Positions 9,865-17,889 of a DNA stretch of 64,000 bases are shown here, one piece after another. Each line of letters opens with the position of its first letter. Position 1 is the first letter of the stretch. Position numbers and translations under genes: made by a program. The stretch spans positions 62,001-126,000 of the forward strand of contig NZ_JXXU01000011.1 in the NCBI RefSeq assembly GCF_000967495.1. Reading direction: 5' to 3'. The DNA is from Vibrio neptunius (lineage in GTDB: Bacteria; Pseudomonadota; Gammaproteobacteria; Enterobacterales; Vibrionaceae). The notes under the pieces were generated by a model. The model saw nothing but the letters and a program-made list of their open reading frames with translations. It ran no database searches and had not been told where the DNA came from.

Positions 9865-10965
9865 TTAGCCTGCCATTAACGTAAATGGCATATACTTTTG
9901 CAGTGGCGTGTTTACAAACGGAAATTGGTGGGTTACATCCACACTGCAATGAAAATAGACCTCTGGCGGGTGACCGTTGTCTCTGCCCTTGTTTTTGTAG
10001 CTGAAGGTCAAATCCACAATGACATGTGGCGAAGCCAAATCACTGTAACTGGCGTTAACATCTTGCAAAAAGTAGCCAGCGACACTGGTACCCTCGTCTT
10101 TTTGCATGGTATGAGTGGTCAGATAAAGCTCAGGGTAGCGGTACGCAAGGTAGTTCTTGGCGCGGCTGAAATCACTGCGGCCTTGATTAGGCTGATACTC
10201 CAGTCCCTTCAATACATCTTGAATCACCGATGTGTTAACGCCTGTTTGCTTTTGCAGCATATCGTGCAGGCTGTCTAAGGTTTGGCTAAACAGGTGGTTA
10301 CACACCACTTTGGTTAAACCCGTTTCCTCGTTATCACTGCCCGTAGCGCTGGCGCCGTCATCAACCACACCAACCACAGTCGAGAGCACCGAAAGTAAAC
10401 TGTTCTCTGGCGGTTTTAGAGCCTGAATAAAGCACATTAACTCCGCTTTTGAACGTGGCTGCAACTGATAGGTCTCTTTATCGTGAATAGAGAGCACCCA
10501 GTTGATCTGCTCGGCAATGTAGAAGTATGGGCGATGGTTGTTACCTTCAACATGGTTGAGCACGGCGTAATAGTCGTATTCACTCACATTAAGGTTTTGA
10601 GCCGCGCTGTAGAAGGCTTCAAGCAAGCCCTGATTTGGGAATTCAGGCTTTAGCACCCCGACCGCATACACATAGTCGTTGTCAAGGCTACGATACTGGC
10701 GTTGAATTACCACTTCGGGCTCATCGGAATTGACACTCTGCTCTGCGGTAGGCACAAGTGATGATCCTAAATCGCCTTGCGATTGATCATGGCCTTCTAC
10801 TGGCTCAAGCATTTCTTTGCCATTGGTTTGCTGGCTTGTCGTCTGAGTACTTAGATCTGCGGCTGGCTCCGCTTCTGGTTCTGCGTGCGCCGCTGTGTTG
10901 AACCCTTCGGTTACCGAGGCGTCTTCTGCTGGTATTAATTGCTCAAGTTGTTCTGATGGTGACAT
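9865..10965 (-). CDS. PatG C-terminal-domain-like protein, first of a tandem set
   Basis: The longest of the three paralogues, 366 residues from the preferred start. An ATG 19 codons further upstream lacks a ribosome site, whereas this one has GGGAGAA nine bases before it. The first 95 residues are acidic, low-complexity linker. The PatG-C-like domain follows: DYVYAVGVLKPEFP, EQINWVLSIHDKETYQL, LTKVVCNHLFSQT, AKNYLAYRYPELYLTT, and CSVDVTHQFPFVNTPLQKY. It appears to head a three-gene unit. Function unknown; assignment is by recalled family motifs, without a search. Confidence 0.65.
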   Translation of the reverse strand: MSPSEQLEQLIPAEDASVTEGFNTAAHAEPEAEPAADLSTQTTSQQTNGKEMLEPVEGHDQSQGDLGSSLVPTAEQSVNSDEPEVVIQRQYRSLDNDYVYAVGVLKPEFPNQGLLEAFYSAAQNLNVSEYDYYAVLNHVEGNNHRPYFYIAEQINWVLSIHDKETYQLQPRSKAELMCFIQALKPPENSLLSVLSTVVGVVDDGASATGSDNEETGLTKVVCNHLFSQTLDSLHDMLQKQTGVNTSVIQDVLKGLEYQPNQGRSDFSRAKNYLAYRYPELYLTTHTMQKDEGTSVAGYFLQDVNASYSDLASPHVIVDLTFSYKNKGRDNGHPPEVYFHCSVDVTHQFPFVNTPLQKYMPFTLMAG

Positions 10966-11223
10966 ACCTAGCTTCTCCCTTTTGTATGACCCACACGACG
11001 CCAGAAAAGGGGCGATGGGCAAATCATCACGAAATAACGAATAGCTTTACTCTACCGATTAGAAGGCAAATTGAATTGGTTGAAGCTAAGGTTGGTTAGG
11101 TAAGACCTAGGTAAAGATAGGTAAGAATGGGTAAATACACCCAAGACAAACACTGAGGTGAAAAACGCTAAGGTGCAGGCCGCAAGTGAGCGAGACAAAT
11201 CTTGGGCCTGCGAGTGAAGTGGG

Positions 11224-12246
11224 TTATTGAGGCTTGATCCAGCGGATTTTGCAAGGACCGCCGTTATCACCAATGGTGAAGGTTTGGATGCCACCACCGG
11301 CTTCGGTTTTTGGGCCGCATTGAACGTTATCTAACACGATAGCTCCATTTTGCACGTTGCCATTACCTTGTGGGCAAGCACAATCGCCGCCGCCAAAGTA
11401 GCCAACTGAATACCCTGCATCGGTAAGTTCACTAATAAACTTAGTATCTCTCACGCTCTGTTTGAGGTTTTCATTATCAAACCAAATAGTCACATCTATC
11501 GGAAGGCCAAGAGACTTGAGCCTATGCATTATATTGGCCGCAGTCACTTTTAGTGGCCGATAGTTAGGAAAGATATCATGCAGAATTGCCATTATTTCAT
11601 GCCTGAAATTATTAGTGAACTTTCCTTTAACCTTATTTCCCTCCTCAATAATACGCTGACAAAGAGTTGAAACTGGATCATCACTACCGAGGGTCCAGCT
11701 TAAGATTCCTGATATCCATTGATGATCGGATATTATGTTGCTTAAATGCTCATGAAGACTAGTTGTGTTAATGTCATTGTCTGTCTTTGGTTTCGTAAGG
11801 TGACTCCATCCCTCAATAATCACTACGTCCATAATTGCTTTAGCTAAAGACTCCATCGCTTCTAACCACTTACTCTCTGTATGTTCGGCAAATTTAATCA
11901 ACGGCATCATTGCCAAATCACAGCCGTTGGGATCTAATATTGAAGCTAACTCTTGAACACTAAATGCCGATAGATCCTGGTCATCAGCCTCAAAACTTAT
12001 TTCCCTTAAACAAAACTGATAGTCATGTGCTTTGGCATAGTTGGCTTGCAAATACCCTTCTGTTACTACCCGATCAGCCTTAAAACCGTTTGCATTCGCC
12101 GATGCGTTTTCCGTTTTCAGTTTTAAACTGGCATTGGCGGTTGTGGTCGCTTTTGCCACTGCTGTGGTCGCAGCTACGGTTGCGTCTGCAATGGCCTTTG
12201 ATAGCTCTTCTGTTGTTAATCCTGTCACGTTTATATTCGCCGCCAT
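11224..12246 (-). CDS. Hypothetical protein with alanine/threonine-rich N-terminus
   Basis: I do not recognise this 340-residue protein. It starts with an Ala/Thr-rich helix-like stretch (KAIADATVAATTAVAKATTT), reminiscent in composition of Reb proteins but without their motifs. A helical middle follows, then a Gly/Cys-rich C-terminus (GGGDCACPQGNGN, CGPKTEAGGG). The chosen ATG follows GGGGAAAGG; an in-frame start 11 codons upstream has none. It precedes the PatG-C-like genes on the same strand with a gap of about 260 bases, which holds a GCAGGCC/GGCCTGC inverted repeat. Confidence 0.6.
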   Translation of the reverse strand: MAANINVTGLTTEELSKAIADATVAATTAVAKATTTANASLKLKTENASANANGFKADRVVTEGYLQANYAKAHDYQFCLREISFEADDQDLSAFSVQELASILDPNGCDLAMMPLIKFAEHTESKWLEAMESLAKAIMDVVIIEGWSHLTKPKTDNDINTTSLHEHLSNIISDHQWISGILSWTLGSDDPVSTLCQRIIEEGNKVKGKFTNNFRHEIMAILHDIFPNYRPLKVTAANIMHRLKSLGLPIDVTIWFDNENLKQSVRDTKFISELTDAGYSVGYFGGGDCACPQGNGNVQNGAIVLDNVQCGPKTEAGGGIQTFTIGDNGGPCKIRWIKPQ

Positions 12247-12491
12247 AATCCTTTCCCCTCTGTCGTTGTTTCCGCACAATTGCGAATTAAAACAAGCTAT
12301 TTACCTTGGCTTGCTAAGTTAACTATATGCAGCGTAGAAACTACCAACTTGGCAGATGTTGGCACTTAAATGGGATTAATTCGGAGGAGGTTGGTAAAAC
12401 CTATTGCGGCGTGGGAAGTTCTTTGTACCGATGTCAAAATCACTCGGGTATTTAGGGTATTAGGCATGATTGAAGGCGCTGATAACCGACA

Positions 12492-13928
12492 TTACCAGCG
12501 CGTTTGATTGGTTGAACCGTTCTCTTTTTCGATCCCTTCCAGCAAGTCACTTAAGCTGATCACGTTGCGTGATTGAGCGATGGCCTTTAGCGACACATAA
12601 CGAATTACATTCATAATCGATGCGCCCGAGAGGGGATATTGCAGGGCTATCTGCTTTAAATTGACATCTGGTGCCAGCTCAGCTTTGGCAGAGAATCCAT
12701 TTTTCCACATGGCTAGGCGCTGGTCCGATTCCGGTTTCGGGAACGCCACCACGGTTTCAAAGCGGCGAAAGAAGGCATCGTCGACGTTGTCTTTGTAGTT
12801 GGATGCCAAAATCACTAGCCCGGTAAAACATTCAATGCGTTGAAGTAAATAGGCGACATTTTGGTTGGCGAACTGATCGTTTGAACTGCTGGTTTGGGTA
12901 CGCTTACCAAACACCGCATCGGCCTCATCAAAAAACAGTACCCAGTCATTTTGCTCGGCGAGGGCAAACACCCGCGCTAAGTTCTTTTCAGTTTCGCCAA
13001 TGTATTTAGAGTGAATTTGCGACAGATCCACTTTATACACATCTTTACCCAGTAACTGGCCAAGTAAGCCTGCTGTCATGGTTTTCCCTGTGCCGGAGGG
13101 GCCATAAAACAGCGCGCGATAGCCGGGTCGAATGTGCGCCCCCATTCCCCATTCATTGGCCAGTGTATGCCCGTGCTGCGCCCAGGCGTGAATATCATCC
13201 AAATGTTTTAGAACGGAATCGGGCAGCACTAAGGATTCAATGTGATGCTTGGGCTCGACCAACTGAGCAGGAAAACCTACCCCCTTTGCCGCTTTAGCAG
13301 ACGTTCCTAAAGTAAGCAGAGCGTTGTGATTGGCATTAAATACCAGTGGCAGTTTTAATGGGTTGGTTAGGGTAAATTCGGGCTGCTCTAACTCAGCAGC
13401 AACCGCAGCTTGCCCCTGACTTAGGCTATTCACATCCCCCGACAAGGCATGGCTTAACCAGTGCTGCACGTTTAAGCGGGTAGCAATACACTCTCCCCCT
13501 AAAAGAAATGCAAGGGTTTCGCCGTTGGCTACCACTGCCCCGTTTGCTTCTGCACCGCCAAATTCGGTATAGGGGCGCTCTATGTTGTCGTTGCGCATCA
13601 TAAGCACATCTAACACTTGCGGCTTTACCGTGGGCATCAGTGCCAGTGCCAATAAAAGTTGCGCGTCGAAATCCAGCTGATGGCTGGCAACGAACGTGGC
13701 TAACGTTCCTTCGTAAATCGTCACCTCGGGCGGGGGAATATCGCGCACGCATGAATAAGGGCACTCTTGTCCAAAATAGAGCTGCAGCCGCGTTTGAATT
13801 AGGGTTTCACACCAGTGGGCATACTCGGTAATTAAGGAAGCGTTACTGGCTTCTTTGCGCCCTAAACCAATATTCACAGGTGAATCTAACTTTTTGTTTT
13901 TATATGAAATGACATTATAGTTGATCAT
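12492..13928 (-). CDS. AAA+ ATPase of the type found with contractile injection systems
   Basis: A 478-residue protein. Residues 1-250 form an uncharacterised N-terminal region. A complete AAA+ module follows: Walker A GPSGTGKT (276-283), Walker B VLFFDEAD (330-337), sensor-1 Asn377 in ILASNYKDN, and arginine finger FFRRFE (386-391). The KVDLSQIHSKYIGETEKN block is typical of the FtsH/CDC48-like ATPases encoded at the ends of extracellular contractile injection (eCIS) clusters. No tail, sheath or baseplate genes are nearby. It may act as an unfoldase or chaperone for cargo or R-body proteins (inference). It lies between a DUF1906 gene and the Ala/Thr-rich protein. Confidence 0.85.
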   Translation of the reverse strand: MINYNVISYKNKKLDSPVNIGLGRKEASNASLITEYAHWCETLIQTRLQLYFGQECPYSCVRDIPPPEVTIYEGTLATFVASHQLDFDAQLLLALALMPTVKPQVLDVLMMRNDNIERPYTEFGGAEANGAVVANGETLAFLLGGECIATRLNVQHWLSHALSGDVNSLSQGQAAVAAELEQPEFTLTNPLKLPLVFNANHNALLTLGTSAKAAKGVGFPAQLVEPKHHIESLVLPDSVLKHLDDIHAWAQHGHTLANEWGMGAHIRPGYRALFYGPSGTGKTMTAGLLGQLLGKDVYKVDLSQIHSKYIGETEKNLARVFALAEQNDWVLFFDEADAVFGKRTQTSSSNDQFANQNVAYLLQRIECFTGLVILASNYKDNVDDAFFRRFETVVAFPKPESDQRLAMWKNGFSAKAELAPDVNLKQIALQYPLSGASIMNVIRYVSLKAIAQSRNVISLSDLLEGIEKENGSTNQTRW

Positions 13929-14016
13929 CTAAATTCCGCAGTTAACGGGGGGATTTAATGCTCAGTATCCACTGTGTTGTATTTGTCGTCTTGGAATAAT
14001 CATTGATGTGGTAAGT

Positions 14017-14044
14017 AAAAGCGCGGATCGAAGTTCCGCGCTTT
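14017..14044 (-). terminator. Terminator downstream of the DUF1906 gene (minus strand)
   Basis: AAAGCGCGGA pairs with TCCGCGCTTT (10 base pairs). Read on the minus strand the stem ends in TTTTACTT. It sits just after the DUF1906 stop and before the AAA+ gene, suggesting separate transcripts. Confidence 0.7.
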
Positions 14045-14055
14045 GCGATGGGAGG

Positions 14056-14937
14056 CTAGTCTATTAGCTCCAAATACTTCGGACTGGCGTAACCTGTTTG
14101 GCCGTCATCCGCTCTTATATAATCCCAGTCATTAGTCGAGAACTGTTTTGTCACTATTTGTCTAGCAGAAAGTTTGCCAATGACAGGAGCAGAAAGGGAA
14201 GGAGCTGCGTGTAAATTCAAGTTACTCCTATCTGACACGTTTACCCTATACGTTGAAACACCTAACCTGAATGGCCCTACTGCCCCAAGTTCATCATAAT
14301 CGACCGACAAGGTTCCAATCTTATCGGACGTGACTTGGTAGACTTCTTTTGCCCCCTTTATCTCTTGCTGTCCCGAGCGCGCTTTTGTTCCATCCATCGT
14401 TAACTGCCGAATATCATAAGCGCTGTTCTCTATTGCCTGCTCGGTGCCTTCATAACTCGTTGAACACGACAGCCATCGATGTTGGCATAATCCGGCCTCA
14501 TATAACAAAGTGCAAACCATTCCCGAACCATACACACCAACTTCAAACTTACCATCTAAGATTTTGTTCACACTTGTAAAGTAACAACTAATTTCGTTAT
14601 TCACTTGGTCTGTATTTGCATTGAAATCGACCGCGAAGTAAATCACACTCCCTGGGGGCTGCCCTACATCAGCCGCACACTGCAGGGCTTGCTGCGCGGC
14701 TGCACTGCCTTCACTTGCGTTAAAATCTGAAATCGTATTTTGTGCCTTCTGAAAAACAACAACGATGTGTAATCCAGCACGCGAAAGTGCCGTCGCTTCC
14801 GTTTTTGTTAAGCATTTGGTCGGTAATTCGGGTGAGTTCCCGTTATTATAATATCGACCAACATGAGTCACCCCTGCTTTTTTCAGCGCTTCGATGTTAC
14901 TCGTTGTATCACATGACGCATCGATCATTTTTGGCAT
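14056..14937 (-). CDS. DUF1906 glycoside-hydrolase-like protein with C-terminal SH3 domain
   Basis: The 293-residue protein begins MPKMIDASCDTTSNIEAL and continues THVGRYYNN, GLHIVVVFQ, GSVIYFAVDFN and VGVYGSGMVC, the pattern of the DUF1906 (Rv2525c-like, GH25-like barrel) family, usually linked to peptidoglycan. Residues about 231-293 form a bacterial SH3 domain (RSNLNLHAAPSLSAPVIGKL), commonly a cell-wall binding module. The selected start has AGGA eight bases upstream; a longer in-frame start lacks one. No signal peptide is seen from this start, although the longer form has no clear one either. A wall-degrading or lysis role within the island is an inference. Confidence 0.8.
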   Translation of the reverse strand: MPKMIDASCDTTSNIEALKKAGVTHVGRYYNNGNSPELPTKCLTKTEATALSRAGLHIVVVFQKAQNTISDFNASEGSAAAQQALQCAADVGQPPGSVIYFAVDFNANTDQVNNEISCYFTSVNKILDGKFEVGVYGSGMVCTLLYEAGLCQHRWLSCSTSYEGTEQAIENSAYDIRQLTMDGTKARSGQQEIKGAKEVYQVTSDKIGTLSVDYDELGAVGPFRLGVSTYRVNVSDRSNLNLHAAPSLSAPVIGKLSARQIVTKQFSTNDWDYIRADDGQTGYASPKYLELID

Positions 14938-15384
14938 ATTTTTCTTCCTATCTTGTATTTGTCGTATTGCTTGCGCACCTATCACGCCAAATAAAATTAA
15001 TAGGAAAAACAGTGTTTCACTTGGAATATTCTATGGTTTTCCAAAAAAGTGCCTGTCCTCTACCCTCTATTGCCGCATCAAGCACCATTAGCTGGCGTGA
15101 CTATTCACAGGTAAAAGCTAAGGTGGTAGCTTGTGTTATCCACGACCACTTTTACACCGATGCCCACTCACATTTTCAAGACCATGGGGTAACATTACAC
15201 GGTTATATTCAGTGGAAACCCGCAAGTAGTCGATCGTGATGAACGTAATTCGTTTTATCGTTGGCATTATAACCACACAGAAATGAGCGTCTCACACAGC
15301 GAGATACGCAATGATAATAGAGTGCGTTCCTTACGGTGCCTGTCCCATTAATTCGAATTTATTTCTGCCTATCCGATCCGCTTT
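14938..15384. other. Gene-free stretch with repeat fragments
   Basis: No convincing gene is seen. It holds a copy of the motif GTGCCTGTCC near 15050 and 15338, and a 48-base fragment of the transposase 5' end at 15273-15320. A plus-strand frame around 15122-15239 reads as a His-rich peptide (HDHFYTDAHSHFQDHG) and could be a gene relic, but it has no start signal. Confidence 0.5.
15273..15320. repeat. Short partial copy of the transposase 5' end
   Basis: CCACACAGAAATGAGCG through ACGCAATGATAATAG repeats, almost unchanged, the start of the transposase gene at about 16251-16298 and the duplicate at about 16518-16565. It is followed by GGTGCCTGTCCCATTAATT, the recurring REP-like motif. Confidence 0.8.
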
Positions 15385-16341
15385 CTAGGGGATTACTACC
15401 CCAGTTCCGCGCTGGCGTTTGAATTTTGGTAGCGCTGTACTAATGCTACTCGCACTGCCGACCATTTGGCCACGTTCAATATTGAAACAGCTATTAAGCC
15501 AAGTGTGGGAATTAAACCCAAGCCGCTCCAGTATGGGAGGCGTAACGTTGGAAATCATCCCTTTTTTACCTTTGCGAATGTGCCGCCCCGTCCAATCCAC
15601 CAACTCTAAGTAGTCCATAAGCCGAAACGGCAAACCTTCGGGCCGGTTTTTCCTCGGGTAGCCCGTAAATGGAAATAGGTTGGGCGGCGTAACTCGATGA
15701 CCTCCAACCGATTGGATGCGCAACTGCACCGAGGTATGGCTTGAGTTCTCTGGCGTATCGGCAATTCCCGCTCGCACTGGGTTGAGATCGACATACGCCA
15801 TGGCTGCGGCAAGGGCTTTTTCATCAAGTAGCGCTTGGCTTTTAAATCGCCCTTCCCAAAAGTGCCCCGTGCAGCTGTCTTCTTTGTTGGCTTCGCTTGC
15901 AATAAACTGATTGATTAGGCGCATAAACCAACTAACACAATACAATCGCTCTCGCCAAGTTTCGATGATGCCCTGATACACCCGCAATTCTGGTTTGGTC
16001 AGTTTTTCTCCGCGTAATTTTCTTTGAACCATAACGGGAGCCAAATGAAAGGATGTCCATCGTTCAATGACTTCCTGCTGCGTTAATGCTTGAGCTTTGC
16101 CACGGTTCACATGCAGCACAATATGGTAATGATTACTCATTACTGCATAGGCGCACACATCGATGCAAAATGCCTTGGCTACCGCTTTGATACGAGTTTC
16201 TACCCACCCTTTACGGTGTTCGTAGTTAGTTTGGGTGGTGGCATCATAGCCACACAAAAATGAGCGTCTCACACAGCGAGATACGCAATGATAATAGCGT
16301 GTGGCTTCTAAGCTAATTTGTTGGCTACGTGCGGTTGTCAT
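15385..16341 (-). CDS. REP-associated tyrosine transposase (Y1/HUH family)
   Basis: A 318-residue member of the IS200-like Y1 transposases associated with REP sequences (RAYT). It shows YYHCVSRCVRRSFLCG at the N-terminus, the HUH block in YAVMSNHYHIVLHVN, RYIC-type helices, and the diagnostic AYVDLNPVRAGIADTPE. RAYTs are normally single-copy housekeeping-like genes that mobilise short palindromic repeats. Here the gene is surrounded by copies of GTGTCTGTCCTATTAATT-like motifs and by two nearly identical copies of its own 5' end. It appears full length and may be active. Confidence 0.9.
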   Translation of the reverse strand: MTTARSQQISLEATRYYHCVSRCVRRSFLCGYDATTQTNYEHRKGWVETRIKAVAKAFCIDVCAYAVMSNHYHIVLHVNRGKAQALTQQEVIERWTSFHLAPVMVQRKLRGEKLTKPELRVYQGIIETWRERLYCVSWFMRLINQFIASEANKEDSCTGHFWEGRFKSQALLDEKALAAAMAYVDLNPVRAGIADTPENSSHTSVQLRIQSVGGHRVTPPNLFPFTGYPRKNRPEGLPFRLMDYLELVDWTGRHIRKGKKGMISNVTPPILERLGFNSHTWLNSCFNIERGQMVGSASSISTALPKFKRQRGTGVVIP

Positions 16342-16475
16342 GCGTGATCCTTCTTGTCATACGCTGACTTTAGTTCACACCATTAGCCTAGAAAAGCCCA
16401 CTTTGCTATTTCAAGAGTTCCCTACTTTTTAGATGTAATTGACTAGTTTATTAGTTATCGATAGACGTTTCTTAG
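16249..16475. repeat. Direct repeat, copy A: 5' end and upstream of the transposase
   Basis: This 227-base block covers the first codons of the RAYT gene and its upstream region. It recurs at an offset of exactly 267 bases with only a handful of differences. Both copies end in GATAGACGTTTCTTAG and are followed by the REP-like GTGTCYGTCCTATTA. Confidence 0.92.
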
Positions 16476-16515
16476 CGTTTCTTAAGGTGTCCGTCCTATT
16501 AATTTCAGCATCAAA

Positions 16516-16742
16516 GCCACACAGAAATGAGCGTCTCACACAGCGAGATACGCAATGATAATAGGGTGTGGCTTCTAAGCTAATTTGTTGGCTACGTGCA
16601 GTTGTCATGCGTGTTCCTTCTTGTAATACGCTGACTTTAGTTCACGCCGTTAGCCTAGAAAAGCCCACTTTGCTATTTCAAGAGTTCCCTACTTTTTAGA
16701 TGTAATTGACTAGTTTATTAGTTATCGATAGACGTTTCTTAG
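16516..16742. repeat. Direct repeat, copy B: truncated duplicate of the transposase 5' end
   Basis: Near-identical to 16249-16475. In minus-strand reading it would encode the first ~30 residues of the transposase and then stop matching, so it is a truncated duplicate left by rearrangement or by transposase activity. Confidence 0.92.
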
Positions 16743-16830
16743 AGTGTCTGTCCTATTAGGTTGTTCCTGTCCCATTACTCGTTTTATACCGCGCCATGGG
16801 TACTGCTTAGAGTGTCTGTCCCACTAATTT
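16743..16830. repeat. Cluster of REP-like GTGTCTGTCCYAYTA motifs
   Basis: Three copies lie within about 90 bases: AGTGTCTGTCCTATTAGG, TTCCTGTCCCATTACTC and AGTGTCTGTCCCACTAATT. Further copies occur near 15050, 15338, 16486 and, degenerate, 19317. The motif repeatedly borders the transposase, its duplicates and truncated genes, as expected for the substrate of a REP-associated transposase. Confidence 0.7.
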
Positions 16831-16907
16831 TTGATTGCCTATAACAATTGGGCTAAAAAGTGTTTTAATGATTTTTAGGTTTTGTTATGGGCTTTTTAAT
16901 ATACATT

Positions 16908-17726
16908 TTATGATATTGTTGAAGGAAGGTAGATATTTTGCATGTCACCTCTACTTAGAATCTGCGTCAAATTTTGGCTGCCCCATTGTGCCCACCAACC
17001 ACCACTAGTGTCTGCAGTATTTAACTTATAAGTAGTGGCATTATTTGCCAAACCATATTTACAGAAAGCAACCATTATTAATCGAGAAAGATTCTTGCCT
17101 TGCAAGTGATTTCTAATATTTATTGTTTCCACCCCGACCCTATTATCTTGAATACTATATCTGATTTTCCCTAACTCCTCTTCACCATAATATATATTCA
17201 ATGTTGATGGGCTGGCTGAAATGTAATAACTGGTAGCACCAATCTGCTGTTTTTCACCCCCAATCGCATTTCCAATATCATTTGCATTCAATGTTACAGC
17301 TTCAACCTGCCCGAAATCTTTCACTGCTTCCGGTATTACTTCAGGGTACAATTTTGTGAATTGTGACTCAATCACCTTATATCCTTTTTGCACTTTATTT
17401 TGCTCAACCCAAGTTGCAACATCAACCTTCTCTTCTTCGGTTAGTGCCGTATTTGAAAGGTTTTTCATACGCAAAAATCGCTCCATTTCCGATACGGTTA
17501 GCGTTGACAATTCTTTTTGTTGGCCACTAATTGTAACTTGCACTCTCTGAATGGGTTGAGTAGTAGAATAATTGTTTGCTATTGACTGTAATTTCTTTTG
17601 AGCTACTGTTTCAATTCGATTATCCACAAACCCAAAACCTTGCTTCCCATTACTCTTTTTCTGGCCAACAGAATTAGCAACCGATCTACTTCTATTCTCT
17701 TTAATCTTCTCTACTTGCGTATACAT
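16908..17726 (-). CDS. Putative cargo/effector: shared N-terminal leader plus GNAT-like domain
   Basis: A 272-residue, AT-rich gene. Residues 1-48 carry the leader MYTQVEKIKENRSRS, then KSNGKQGFGFVDNR and VAQKKLQ, which I recall from many proteins encoded near DUF4157 and contractile-injection loci. The middle is helical. The C-terminal part (about 185-255), GKIRYSIQDNRVGVETINI then GKNLSRLIMVAFCKYG, has the strand-helix pattern of an N-acetyltransferase with the acyl-CoA loop altered. Its upstream region, including a hairpin, is shared with the next gene. A toxin or effector role is inferred. Confidence 0.6.
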   Translation of the reverse strand: MYTQVEKIKENRSRSVANSVGQKKSNGKQGFGFVDNRIETVAQKKLQSIANNYSTTQPIQRVQVTISGQQKELSTLTVSEMERFLRMKNLSNTALTEEEKVDVATWVEQNKVQKGYKVIESQFTKLYPEVIPEAVKDFGQVEAVTLNANDIGNAIGGEKQQIGATSYYISASPSTLNIYYGEEELGKIRYSIQDNRVGVETINIRNHLQGKNLSRLIMVAFCKYGLANNATTYKLNTADTSGGWWAQWGSQNLTQILSRGDMQNIYLPSTIS

Positions 17727-17756
17727 ATTTCAAACCTTTTAAATTTCTTTAGTGAT

Positions 17757-17786
17757 TGTTATAGGCTCACGTCATTGCCTATAACA
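17757..17786. repeat. Hairpin upstream of the GNAT-like cargo gene
   Basis: TGTTATAGGC and GCCTATAACA form a perfect 10-base-pair stem (12 if the flanking AT/AT is counted) around a 10-base loop, about 30 bases before the minus-strand start. A near-identical hairpin lies before the second cargo gene at 19069-19099, and a half copy with flanking sequence recurs at about 16835-16895. It may be a shared regulatory element or recombination site. Confidence 0.75.
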
Positions 17787-17889
17787 ATGAGGCTAGAAAG
17801 CGTTTTAATGATTCTTAGGTTTTGTTATGGGCTTGAGATTACAAAAAAACTTAGCTATCTAACGCAATACATTCAAAGCCACAACTTAA

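Noticed and set aside
11052..11297. 81-codon minus-strand frame between the Ala/Thr-rich protein and the first PatG-C-like gene
   Set aside because: Overlaps the end of a better-supported gene, no ribosome site, no motif.
14742..15239. 165-codon plus-strand open frame opposite the DUF1906 start
   Set aside because: Mostly antisense to a well-supported gene and then runs into repeat-rich DNA; no start signal.
16249..16830. Repeats as a CRISPR array
   Set aside because: Only two long direct copies and irregular short motifs; no regular repeat-spacer pattern and no cas genes.
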